Assembly: GCA_002385605.1 (NCBI GenBank) | Contig: DGDU01000039.1 | Coordinates: 1-19,479 of the forward strand | Direction of reading: 5' to 3' | Origin: Christensenella sp. UBA3944 | GTDB lineage: Bacteria > Bacillota > Clostridia > Christensenellales > DTU072 | Length of the DNA stretch: 19,479 bases | In this document: positions 7,799 through 14,349 of the stretch, piece after piece | Layout of the letters: every line of letters starts with the position of its first letter | Numbering within the stretch: the first letter of the stretch is position 1 | Position numbers and translations under genes: made by a program | The notes under the pieces: model-generated | What the model was told of the DNA's origin: nothing | Seen by the model: only the letters and a program-made list of their open reading frames with translations | The model's database searches: none

Positions 7799-8536
7799 AT
7801 GAGCAAGGCTTTGGAAAAAGGCATCTCCGTTTTGGAGTACATATCGGGCAAAAGGGCGTGCACCATAACCGAAATCGCCAACGCTCTGGGCATGAACAAG
7901 AGCACGGTTTCGCGCATAATTAAGACCTTTATACAAAAGGATATGGTGGAGATAAACCGCCTTAGCGGCATGTACAGCGTCGGCCCCGCCATACTGCAGA
8001 TGTCCAGCAATTATTATAAAAGCCGCAACATTCTTGTAAACATCAAGGGCGTGATGGAAACGCTTTGCCGCCAGGTGGGCGAATCGGTGCACCTTTGCGC
8101 TTTAAGCAACGACGGCGCCGTAATCGTCGAGCAGGTCGAATCCTCCAACCGCCTTGTTGTTAACGCCAAAATAGGAAACCGCGAGCCCCTGCACGCCTCG
8201 GCGGTGGGCAAATGCCTTCTCGCGTTTACAGACGGGCGCGAACGGGAGACGATGCTTGCGGGCTACAGCTACGAAAAATACACCTCTAAAACAATCACCG
8301 ACGAAAAAACGCTTCTTGCCGAACTCGAGAAGATAAAAAAGGAAGGCTTCGCCATCGACGACAACGAGCTTACGCCTGATATCAGGTGCGTTGCCGTTCC
8401 CATTATAGATACCCGCAAAAACTGCCTGTACTCTTTGGGTGTATCGGGCGCCAACAGCCATATGACCGTCGAAAAGATGGATTTCATAATCAAAAAACTG
8501 ACGGCTGCTGTAAAGTCGTTAATGGAGGCATTATGA
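7799..8536 (+). CDS. IclR-family transcriptional regulator
   Basis: This 245-residue regulator has an N-terminal winged helix-turn-helix (about residues 5-65) with the recognition region NALGMNKSTVSRIIKTF. A C-terminal IclR effector-binding domain follows (about 75-245), with typical blocks such as ALSNDGAVIVEQVES and LHASAVGKCLLA. IclR proteins act as dimers or tetramers on palindromic sites and respond to a small catabolite. It lies inside the operon, nine bases after the isomerase and overlapping the transporter as ATGA, so it most likely controls this operon and itself. The palindrome at 2474-2490 is the best candidate site. The ribosome site is AAGGAGC. Confidence 0.92.
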   Translation: MSKALEKGISVLEYISGKRACTITEIANALGMNKSTVSRIIKTFIQKDMVEINRLSGMYSVGPAILQMSSNYYKSRNILVNIKGVMETLCRQVGESVHLCALSNDGAVIVEQVESSNRLVVNAKIGNREPLHASAVGKCLLAFTDGRERETMLAGYSYEKYTSKTITDEKTLLAELEKIKKEGFAIDDNELTPDIRCVAVPIIDTRKNCLYSLGVSGANSHMTVEKMDFIIKKLTAAVKSLMEAL

Positions 8537-10011
8537 AAAATAAGCTTGCGGGCAAATTAGCGTACGCTTCGGGCGATATTTACGGCGGCGGGGCATTCCT
8601 GATTTTCTCCCTGTTCTATATGAACTTTCTTGTGCTTGTCGAGGGGCTGCCCGTACTCGCCGCAACCTTGATAATCCTTATAGGCAAGATATGGGACGCA
8701 GTAACCGACCCTGTCATGGGCAGGCTTTCGGACAGAACCCGCAGCAGGTGGGGGCGAAGAAGGATATTTTTTCTTTCGGGCATATTGCCCGTATTTTTGT
8801 CCTTTGTGATGCTCTTTTATTCCTTCGGGATTCAAAATGTCACGGCAAAAATCGTCTATCACACCTTCGCCTATATGTTCTTCGGCACCGCTTTTACCAT
8901 AGTTATGGTGCCTTATAACGCCATTTTGTCGGATATGACCGACGATTACAACGAGAGGACCTCTTTCACCACCATAAGGATGTGCTTCAGCGGCGGCACC
9001 AGCCTGCTTGCCGCGGTAATCCCGGGCACAATAATTAACGCCATCGGCGGCGCCAGCATAAGCCCCGCGCAAAGAAACGGCTACCTCGTTATGGCCATCG
9101 TTTTCGGGGTGATTTTCGGGCTATGCTGGCTGTTTACCTTCCTGGGCACAAAAGAAAAGGAAATCCTCCCGCCCGTAGAAAACATCACCCTGAAAGACTG
9201 GCTAAGCGTGTTCAAACTAAAGGCCTACCGAAACTTTCTGGGTATATTCCTCTTCTTCCAGGTAACGGTAGACCTTGTGCTTGCCCTATTTATCTTTTAC
9301 ATAGACATAGTAGTTTTGCAGTACAAAAACTACACCCTTGTCATGGGCGTTTTGCTTGTAAGCCAGCTTATATTTATGGTTGTTAACGGCGAAATAGCCA
9401 AGAGAAAGGGCAAAGCCTTCCCCCTGTTTATAGGATTGCCGCTTTGGATTGTGATATCTTTGATGTTTATATTTATAGATTCGGCGACGCCCGTAATAGT
9501 CATCTGCCTGTTTGCCGCTCTCATAGGCTACGGCGCGGCGGCGGGCAACCTTGCGACATGGTCTATGCTTTCGGATATCTACGACATCGACGAATGCGTA
9601 ACCGCCAAACGCCGCGAAGGCCTGTATTCGGGCATGACGACCTTTTTAAGGAAATTCACCTCGGGCATATCGGTGTTTATATTGGGTATCGGGCTTAAGG
9701 CGATAGGCTTCGACCAGAACGAATATAACATCCTTAAAAGCCAAACCCTTAATTTCGACCCCGCCGCCTACGCCCGTTCCTCCATAGTCCAAGGTATAAA
9801 GTGGATGTTTATCGCCATACCCGTCATCCTGCTTATCGGCTGCCTTGTCTTTGCCGCCGCCAACAGGATAAACAAGAGGCGCTTCGACACGGTTATAAAA
9901 GCCCTGGGCGACCTAAGAAAAGACGGCACCCTCTCCTCTCTCGCTCCCGAAGAAATTATCGACTTAGAAACCGCGGCGGGCGTGCCGAGCGACAAGCTCT
10001 GGAACAATTAA
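8533..10011 (+). CDS. GPH-family (MelB-like) sugar:cation symporter
   Basis: This 492-residue major-facilitator protein belongs to the glycoside-pentoside-hexuronide:cation symporter family. It has about twelve hydrophobic segments across residues 10-460. The family block DAVTDPVMGRLSDRTRS lies at about residues 55-71, with WGRRR following, and is the region of the cation-site aspartates in MelB. The late segment LSDIYDIDECVTAKRREG is also typical. A hydrophilic tail of about 40 residues ends the protein. The start ATG overlaps the regulator stop as ATGA and uses GGAGG inside the regulator's last codons. As the only transporter in the operon it should import the substrate, and the family points to a glycoside, polyol or hexuronide. 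Confidence 0.92.
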   Translation: MKNKLAGKLAYASGDIYGGGAFLIFSLFYMNFLVLVEGLPVLAATLIILIGKIWDAVTDPVMGRLSDRTRSRWGRRRIFFLSGILPVFLSFVMLFYSFGIQNVTAKIVYHTFAYMFFGTAFTIVMVPYNAILSDMTDDYNERTSFTTIRMCFSGGTSLLAAVIPGTIINAIGGASISPAQRNGYLVMAIVFGVIFGLCWLFTFLGTKEKEILPPVENITLKDWLSVFKLKAYRNFLGIFLFFQVTVDLVLALFIFYIDIVVLQYKNYTLVMGVLLVSQLIFMVVNGEIAKRKGKAFPLFIGLPLWIVISLMFIFIDSATPVIVICLFAALIGYGAAAGNLATWSMLSDIYDIDECVTAKRREGLYSGMTTFLRKFTSGISVFILGIGLKAIGFDQNEYNILKSQTLNFDPAAYARSSIVQGIKWMFIAIPVILLIGCLVFAAANRINKRRFDTVIKALGDLRKDGTLSSLAPEEIIDLETAAGVPSDKLWNN

Positions 10012-10044
10012 TAACCATTATCTCCTTACATTTTCTATACACAA

Positions 10045-10071
10045 AAACACACCCTTTTCAGGGTGTGTTTT
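10045..10071 (+). terminator. Intrinsic terminator of the catabolic operon
   Basis: A perfect 10-bp stem, AAACACACCC/GGGTGTGTTT, surrounds the loop TTTTCA and is followed by T-rich sequence, 33 bases after the transporter stop. It closes the six-gene operon. Confidence 0.8.
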
Positions 10072-10137
10072 ACTTTTGAAATATTGATGTTCTATCTTTT
10101 ATGGTAAATAATCAAAGTATGGGTCAGAAAGTCGCTA

Positions 10138-10166
10138 TTGAAAAAGAACCCCTCATGCACTATACT
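10138..10166 (+). promoter_or_regulatory. sigma-A promoter of the DUF1858 remnant
   Basis: TTGAAA (10138-10143), a 17-base spacer and TATACT (10161-10166) lie 35 bases ahead of the ATG at 10201. The -35 region is part of a 14-base sequence that recurs in the promoter at 11279. Confidence 0.65.
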
Positions 10167-10200
10167 ATTCATAAGTAATACCAAAATCAGGCGGGAGATT

Positions 10201-10616
10201 ATGGACGAAAAGATAATTGATTTGACAAAAACCGTGCATGAGCTGGTAAAAAGCAACGAAAACATAAAGGATATCCTCGCCGAAATCGGGTTTACGGATA
10301 TCCTTAAGCCCGGCATGCTTGCCACGGCGGGCAGGTTTATGACCATACCCAAGGGGGCGGCTTTCAAGAAAATCGATATGTCGCGCGTAAAGGAGGCTTT
10401 TATCGCCAGAGGGTACAAAATAAAATCGTCGCCGACCTTAAGAGCGGCAATAAAGACCACGAAGATTTCTGGATTAAGACAAAGGACGCCTACATTTTTA
10501 TCCGTTATTTTGCCGTCCGCGGCGAAAATGGCGAATACTTAGGCGTCGTCGAAGTAACCCAAAATATCAAACCCATTAAGGAAATCGAAGGCGAAAAGAG
10601 GCTAATTTCGGAATAG
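10201..10616 (+). pseudogene. DUF1858 frame joined out of frame to a DUF438/PAS tail
   Basis: The first part, from an ATG with GGGAG ahead of it, encodes about 72 residues of a DUF1858-type domain (IDLTKTVHELV, GFTDI, GRFMTIPKG, SRVKEAFIARGYKI). At about 10412-10425 this frame loses sense, and another frame takes over to the stop at 10614-10616. That frame encodes KIVADLKSGNKDHEDFWI, IRYFAVRGENGEYLG and VEVTQNI with an EGEKRL ending, which is the closing part of the PAS domain of DUF438 proteins. DUF1858 and DUF438 are often adjacent or fused, with a hemerythrin-like domain between. The simplest reading is an internal deletion of that middle portion plus a frameshift. A separate intact DUF1858 gene followed by a tail remnant is possible. 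Confidence 0.75.
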
Positions 10617-10647
10617 CCGCATCTATCAACTCAAAACCCATAAAAGC

Positions 10648-10675
10648 AAAAGGCCGCGACTTTTCGCGGCCTTTT
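10648..10675. terminator. Bidirectional intrinsic terminator
   Basis: A perfect 12-bp stem, AAAAGGCCGCGA/TCGCGGCCTTTT, has a four-base CTTT loop. T-runs follow on the plus strand and, by symmetry, on the minus strand. It ends the DUF1858/DUF438 remnant and would also end the minus-strand frame at 10692. Confidence 0.85.
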
Positions 10676-10691
10676 ATTCCTGCTGCCTTTT

Positions 10692-10946
10692 TTATTCTGT
10701 ATAGCCCGTGTAAAAACCTTCCTTCTTATGATAATCGGAAGGTATAAGCGAAGTGCTTCTTTCGGAATGGATTTCAAAATAGCCTATCGGCACGGTTATG
10801 GTCTTGTCCTGCGGGTATATCCGTATATCGGCATACAGAGGTATTACCTCGATATAATGGCGGTATTCTATATCGGTATTCAAAGAAAAGGTTATATTTA
10901 TCCTTCTTTCCTGTTGGGCTATAATCGCTTTGAGATTAGTTAATTT
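10692..10946 (-). CDS. Small unrecognised reading frame, possibly a remnant
   Basis: I do not recognise this protein. An open stretch of about 84 codons (KLTNLKAIIAQQERRINI ... GFYTGYTE) follows a TGA at 10947-10949. It is rich in alternating hydrophobic residues (for example YIEVIPLYADIRIY), suggesting beta strands. The only start inside it is a TTG at 10883. An ATG at 10948-10950 would read into it if one A were removed from the following AAAA run, so the start may be broken. No ribosome site is visible. It lies downstream of an epimerase remnant on the same strand and ends at a good terminator. It may be a small real gene or the tail of a decayed one. Confidence 0.3.
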   Translation of the reverse strand, partial: KLTNLKAIIAQQERRINITFSLNTDIEYRHYIEVIPLYADIRIYPQDKTITVPIGYFEIHSERSTSLIPSDYHKKEGFYTGYTE

Positions 10947-11158
10947 TCATTTCGAATATATAATAGTGGCAAACAACTCGATAGAAAAGCCCTTCGACAA
11001 AAATTGTAAGACCATAGATTTTGCCCGTAAGTAATAAGTCTTGTTGCGGGGTTTATCGTTAACATCCAGCCGATAACCCCGACGCCGCGCTCAAGCTTTA
11101 CCGCGACCGCGGACCCCGCAAACCCGCAATTACCCGTAATTATCGCCCTTTTCATCAT
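10947..11158 (-). pseudogene. N-terminal remnant of an NAD-dependent epimerase/dehydratase
   Basis: On the minus strand, the start MMKRAIITGNCGFAGSAVAV matches the Rossmann opening of extended short-chain dehydrogenases (ITGxxGFxGS), followed by KLERGVGVIG. At about 11066-11072 the sense frame shifts: one base is missing in a GGCTGG run, and the other frame then reads LDVNDKPR, the expected second strand ending in the cofactor-binding Asp. After that the similarity fades and a stop comes at 10947. Intact members are near 300 residues, so only the first 40 or so are recognisable. No convincing ribosome site is present. Confidence 0.6.
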
Positions 11159-11278
11159 CTTTAATATATCATATTGTTACGATGATTACAATATCAAATG
11201 AATTTTGCGGCGAAAAATTCACTAATTTTGAACAATAATTATCCGGCGCCGGTAAAAGTCGCGTAATATTTTTCGCTA

Positions 11279-11307
11279 TTGAAAAATCCTGATATAAGTG
11301 CTAAAAT
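11279..11307 (+). promoter_or_regulatory. sigma-A promoter of the alpha-CTD/sigma-4 hybrid gene
   Basis: TTGAAA (11279-11284), a 17-base spacer and TAAAAT (11302-11307) lie 53 bases before the ATG at 11361. Because the -10 falls inside an upstream in-frame extension from 11298, it supports the later start. Confidence 0.65.
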
Positions 11308-11360
11308 TATATAAGATTTTGTTTCTTGTCGCGCCCGCTTTTTTACATAAGGGGAGAAAA

Positions 11361-13676
11361 ATGGATTTCGAGTTTGTGCCGCATATCGGGCAGGCGGATG
11401 ACGCCGAAAAAGATATTAAAGGCGATTGTTGCGAAACCGTAGATAATTTATTAAATTCCGACAAAGGCGAAGGGGGTTTTCGCCTCGGTTCGTGTTATTT
11501 TGATATGGAGAAATTGCCATATCCCGCGCCCAGAAAGAAGTATGGCAAAAGGTTTTCCTATTCGGATTTTTATAAGCACCCGAAGCGCGAACACATCACC
11601 GAGATACCCGTAAAATCGCTTCCGCTTTCCGTGCGTTCGTTAAACGGGCTTAACAAGGCAAAGATTTGTACGCTAAAGGAATTGCTCAGCACCCCTATCG
11701 AAACAATACAGGCCATACCGGGGCTGGGCAGAAAAAGCCTTGACGAGATTATCGAAGTCAGGGGGAAATATCTCCATACTTTGCCGCTTTACGATTATAT
11801 CCTAACCGACAAGCGGGCGGCCCAAAAGACAACCTACTATTTTTTGCGAAAAATAGGCGTAATTCCCCAACCGATAACTACCGCCAAAGAAAACGATTGC
11901 ATTGCGGCCAGGGTAAACGAAATCGTCGAGGATTTAGGGGCGGATTTTTGCCTCTCCGTTTTTGACGACCTCCAATCGGCAAAAAGGCTGTATCATGCGG
12001 TAAGGGAGATTTCCGCCCAGGCAAGCTGCCTTTCGTGCGCCGAAACCATTGCGGAGCTTATCGGGCGGTTGAATAAAAAGATTCAAAACGCGGCAACCCT
12101 TCCCCTGGCGGAGGCTTACTGCCGCGCCCGTTGCTTATGCGAAGAAAAACGGGAGTTGCTTACACAGCTGTTGGGCACTTGCGCCACTGTTACCGATATC
12201 TCCCAAAAAAGGTTTTATCTTTGCGATATCGCGTACGGGCTGATTATGGATTTCTTGGGGTGGCTGTCGTTTGACATCGACGAGCTTGGCATAAGGCTTA
12301 TAAACCGCGCCGTAAACAAAAAAAGATACCTTCTGTCAATTTTGGATATGCGCTCCAGAGGGCTTACTCTGGAGGCGATAGGCTGTAAGGCAAGCGTCAG
12401 CCGCGAGAGGGTAAGGCAATGTGAGGCATACGCCGTAAAACGCCTCAACGCGGCTGACGAAAAGCCCTACTTTATGGATCTTGTATCGGCAATACTAAAG
12501 GGCGAACAGTGCATAACCGACGAGGATTTCCTCAGCGTTTTCCGATTTAAAGGCAAAGAAATACTACTTTACCTTTTCAAGCTGGCCGAACTGGACAACT
12601 ACGAGTACGATAAAGAGCTCGGTATGTTCACGCGGGAGCCGATATCCCTCAAAAAAGCCGAACTTAAAAAGCAATTCGCCGGCTTGCCCGCCTTCCTTCT
12701 TAATAAGGAATGGCCCGACGAGATAAACAGGATAGCCAAAGCAAACGGTATACCGTACAAACTTGCCGAAAAGGCAGGGCTGGCGGTATTCAAAAAACAA
12801 AAAAAGTATTACGCCAAGCGGAGCGTTACCCTTAAGGATGTTTACGAGAGGATTTTATTGGACCACTATCCAAACGGCATAAAGCTGTATGAGCCCGAAG
12901 CTTATGCCCGCATTCGCGAGCTTGCCCAAAAAACCTTCGGCGACATAAAGCTTCCACAAAACAACAGGGCGCTTGACGCGAGAATCGCAGATGTTGCCGT
13001 ACTGTGGGACAGAGGCACATATATTCACCCGAGCTACATAAAACTCGACAAAGAGCTTATGGCAAAAATCGATAACTACATCCGGAATATGCCCCGCACG
13101 GCAATCTCCTACGCCGAATTGTTCAGCATTTTCAGGGACGAACTTGCGGCAAAAACCAACATTACCAACAGGTACGCCCTGCAGGGCGCCATAAAGCACA
13201 CGCTTAAGGACAAGTATTATTCCATAAAGGATGCCATATCTAAATCCCCTGTGGCAAAGTTGGATTTCGAAATAGACGAGTTTGTAAAAAAGCACGGCAT
13301 TGTGACAAAAGCAAAGCTGATGGAGGAGTTCAAGGGGCTAAGGGACAGCGCCATATTCCAGATAATTAACCGCTGCCCGGAGATTATATCCGTAAGCAAC
13401 GCCCGCTACATACATGCCTCGGCGCTCAACCTTAAGGAAGATGACTACCGTATAAAGGATTTAATAAAAAAACACATCCGGATCTCGCCCCTTTCCTCAA
13501 AGCAGCTCATGAACATCCTTTTGGTTTCGGATAAGGACTTTCTCCAGCGCAACAACATTACCGACCATTACAAGCTGTATGGCATACTTTCGTATATGTT
13601 CAGGGACGAGTTTTATTTTTCACGCCCCTTTATAGCACAAAAGGGAGAAAAGAGCCTAAAAGGTCGTCGGTGCTGA
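11361..13676 (+). CDS. Alpha-CTD / sigma region-4 hybrid DNA-binding protein (3' end frameshifted)
   Basis: This 771-residue soluble protein is of unknown role. Residues about 85-135 resemble the RNA polymerase alpha C-terminal domain (PLSVRSLNGLNKAKI, then PGLGRKSLDEI). Residues about 325-365 resemble sigma-70 region 4 (GLTLEAIGCKASVSRERVRQ). The C-terminal half holds repeated helical modules: NITNRYALQGAIKHTLKDKYY (from about 600) and NITDHYKLYGILSYMFRDEFY (from about 732) are clearly related. The protein has promoter-type DNA-binding parts but no core-binding region 2, so it is unlikely to be a true sigma factor. The start at 11361 follows GGGGAG. The frame ends abruptly in SLKGRRC, while a second frame continues the protein; one missing G near 13652 would restore it. 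It may be a regulator or belong to a mobile or defence system. Confidence 0.75.
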   Translation: MDFEFVPHIGQADDAEKDIKGDCCETVDNLLNSDKGEGGFRLGSCYFDMEKLPYPAPRKKYGKRFSYSDFYKHPKREHITEIPVKSLPLSVRSLNGLNKAKICTLKELLSTPIETIQAIPGLGRKSLDEIIEVRGKYLHTLPLYDYILTDKRAAQKTTYYFLRKIGVIPQPITTAKENDCIAARVNEIVEDLGADFCLSVFDDLQSAKRLYHAVREISAQASCLSCAETIAELIGRLNKKIQNAATLPLAEAYCRARCLCEEKRELLTQLLGTCATVTDISQKRFYLCDIAYGLIMDFLGWLSFDIDELGIRLINRAVNKKRYLLSILDMRSRGLTLEAIGCKASVSRERVRQCEAYAVKRLNAADEKPYFMDLVSAILKGEQCITDEDFLSVFRFKGKEILLYLFKLAELDNYEYDKELGMFTREPISLKKAELKKQFAGLPAFLLNKEWPDEINRIAKANGIPYKLAEKAGLAVFKKQKKYYAKRSVTLKDVYERILLDHYPNGIKLYEPEAYARIRELAQKTFGDIKLPQNNRALDARIADVAVLWDRGTYIHPSYIKLDKELMAKIDNYIRNMPRTAISYAELFSIFRDELAAKTNITNRYALQGAIKHTLKDKYYSIKDAISKSPVAKLDFEIDEFVKKHGIVTKAKLMEEFKGLRDSAIFQIINRCPEIISVSNARYIHASALNLKEDDYRIKDLIKKHIRISPLSSKQLMNILLVSDKDFLQRNNITDHYKLYGILSYMFRDEFYFSRPFIAQKGEKSLKGRRC

Positions 13677-13891
13677 TAACTCTGTTTGAAGGGCGGGATT
13701 TTTTGGATATCGCCGAGCTTCTGGAAGCAAGCCGCCGCTACAAGCTGGCATATTCCTCCCTTAACAGCCTCATTTCGTATTTCGACGGCAGTTTTTTGAG
13801 GGTAAGCGAAACGACGCTGATGTCGATTGAAGCCCTCAACATAACCGAAGAGGATATCGCCCTGATAAGGTGCCATGCCCGCGACCAATAA
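13670..13891 (+). CDS. Frameshifted C-terminal part of the alpha-CTD/sigma-4 hybrid protein
   Basis: The +2 frame is open from about 13631 and reads KRSSVLITLFEGRDFLDIAE, continuing to ALIRCHARDQ before a TAA at 13889-13891. It overlaps the end of the preceding gene. Its first codon as an independent gene would be a GTG at 13670 without a good ribosome site, so it is best read as the last 75-80 residues of the hybrid protein, separated by a one-base deletion in the AAAAGAGCC run. The composition (short helices, SLNSLISYF) matches the repeated modules upstream. If joined, the full protein would be about 845 residues. Confidence 0.55.
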   Translation: MLITLFEGRDFLDIAELLEASRRYKLAYSSLNSLISYFDGSFLRVSETTLMSIEALNITEEDIALIRCHARDQ

Positions 13892-14280
13892 TCCTTCTTT
13901 CGGGCACGGCTATTCTTTCGATGTTTGTCATACTCGCCGAAGGCTACTTCATCTATGTGCTCATCGGCCTCATCGGCTTCTTCTACGGCGGCTTCTTAAG
14001 CAACTACCCCGCCATAACCGCCGACTACTTCGGGCCCAAATATGTCGCCTTCAATTACGGCATAGTCCTTCTCGGCTTCGGCTTGGGCGCCGTAGTATCC
14101 TCCTATATCGCGGGATACTTCAAAAACCTCGCTGCGACCGACATCAAGCTCATGTGGCCTGCCTTCATAATCGCCGCAGCAGCCGCCGCAGTCGCCATCG
14201 CCCTTATCTGCTTCGTAAAGCCCATCAGGCACAAGGAAGAAGAAACCTCTTCTGCCCCCGCCGAAGCGAAAGCGGAATAA
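13870..14280 (+). pseudogene. C-terminal fragment of an OFA/OxlT-type MFS transporter
   Basis: From about 13885 the frame encodes four hydrophobic segments, beginning LLSGTAILSMFVILAEGYF and including the OFA-family stretch NYPAITADYFGPKYVAFNYG with GFGLGAVVSSYIAG. These match the last third (TM9-12) of oxalate/formate antiporter-type proteins, which are usually about 400 residues. A charged tail ends it (RHKEEE ... AEAKAE). The first eight or so segments are absent. Upstream sequence belongs to the hybrid DNA-binding protein, and the two frames meet at about 13870-13905. The apparent GTG start at 13870 is an accident of the join. It is a 5'-deleted gene or a chimeric assembly. Confidence 0.75.
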
Positions 14281-14304
14281 GTTATAGGATTATTTATGAT
14301 ATAA

Positions 14305-14332
14305 AAGAAGGGCTCTTTAGGGAGCCCTTCTT
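14305..14332. terminator. Bidirectional intrinsic terminator between convergent genes
   Basis: A perfect 11-bp stem, AAGAAGGGCTC/GAGCCCTTCTT, has a six-base loop. The T-rich side is better on the minus strand (TTTTATAT follows), so it mainly serves the fucosidase-like gene ending at 14350. It also closes the truncated transporter. Confidence 0.75.
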
Positions 14333-14349
14333 GGTTTATTTATTGATAG

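Noticed and set aside
11361..13676. A true sigma factor
   Set aside because: Only a region-4-like helix-turn-helix is visible; there is no region 2 for core binding and -10 melting.
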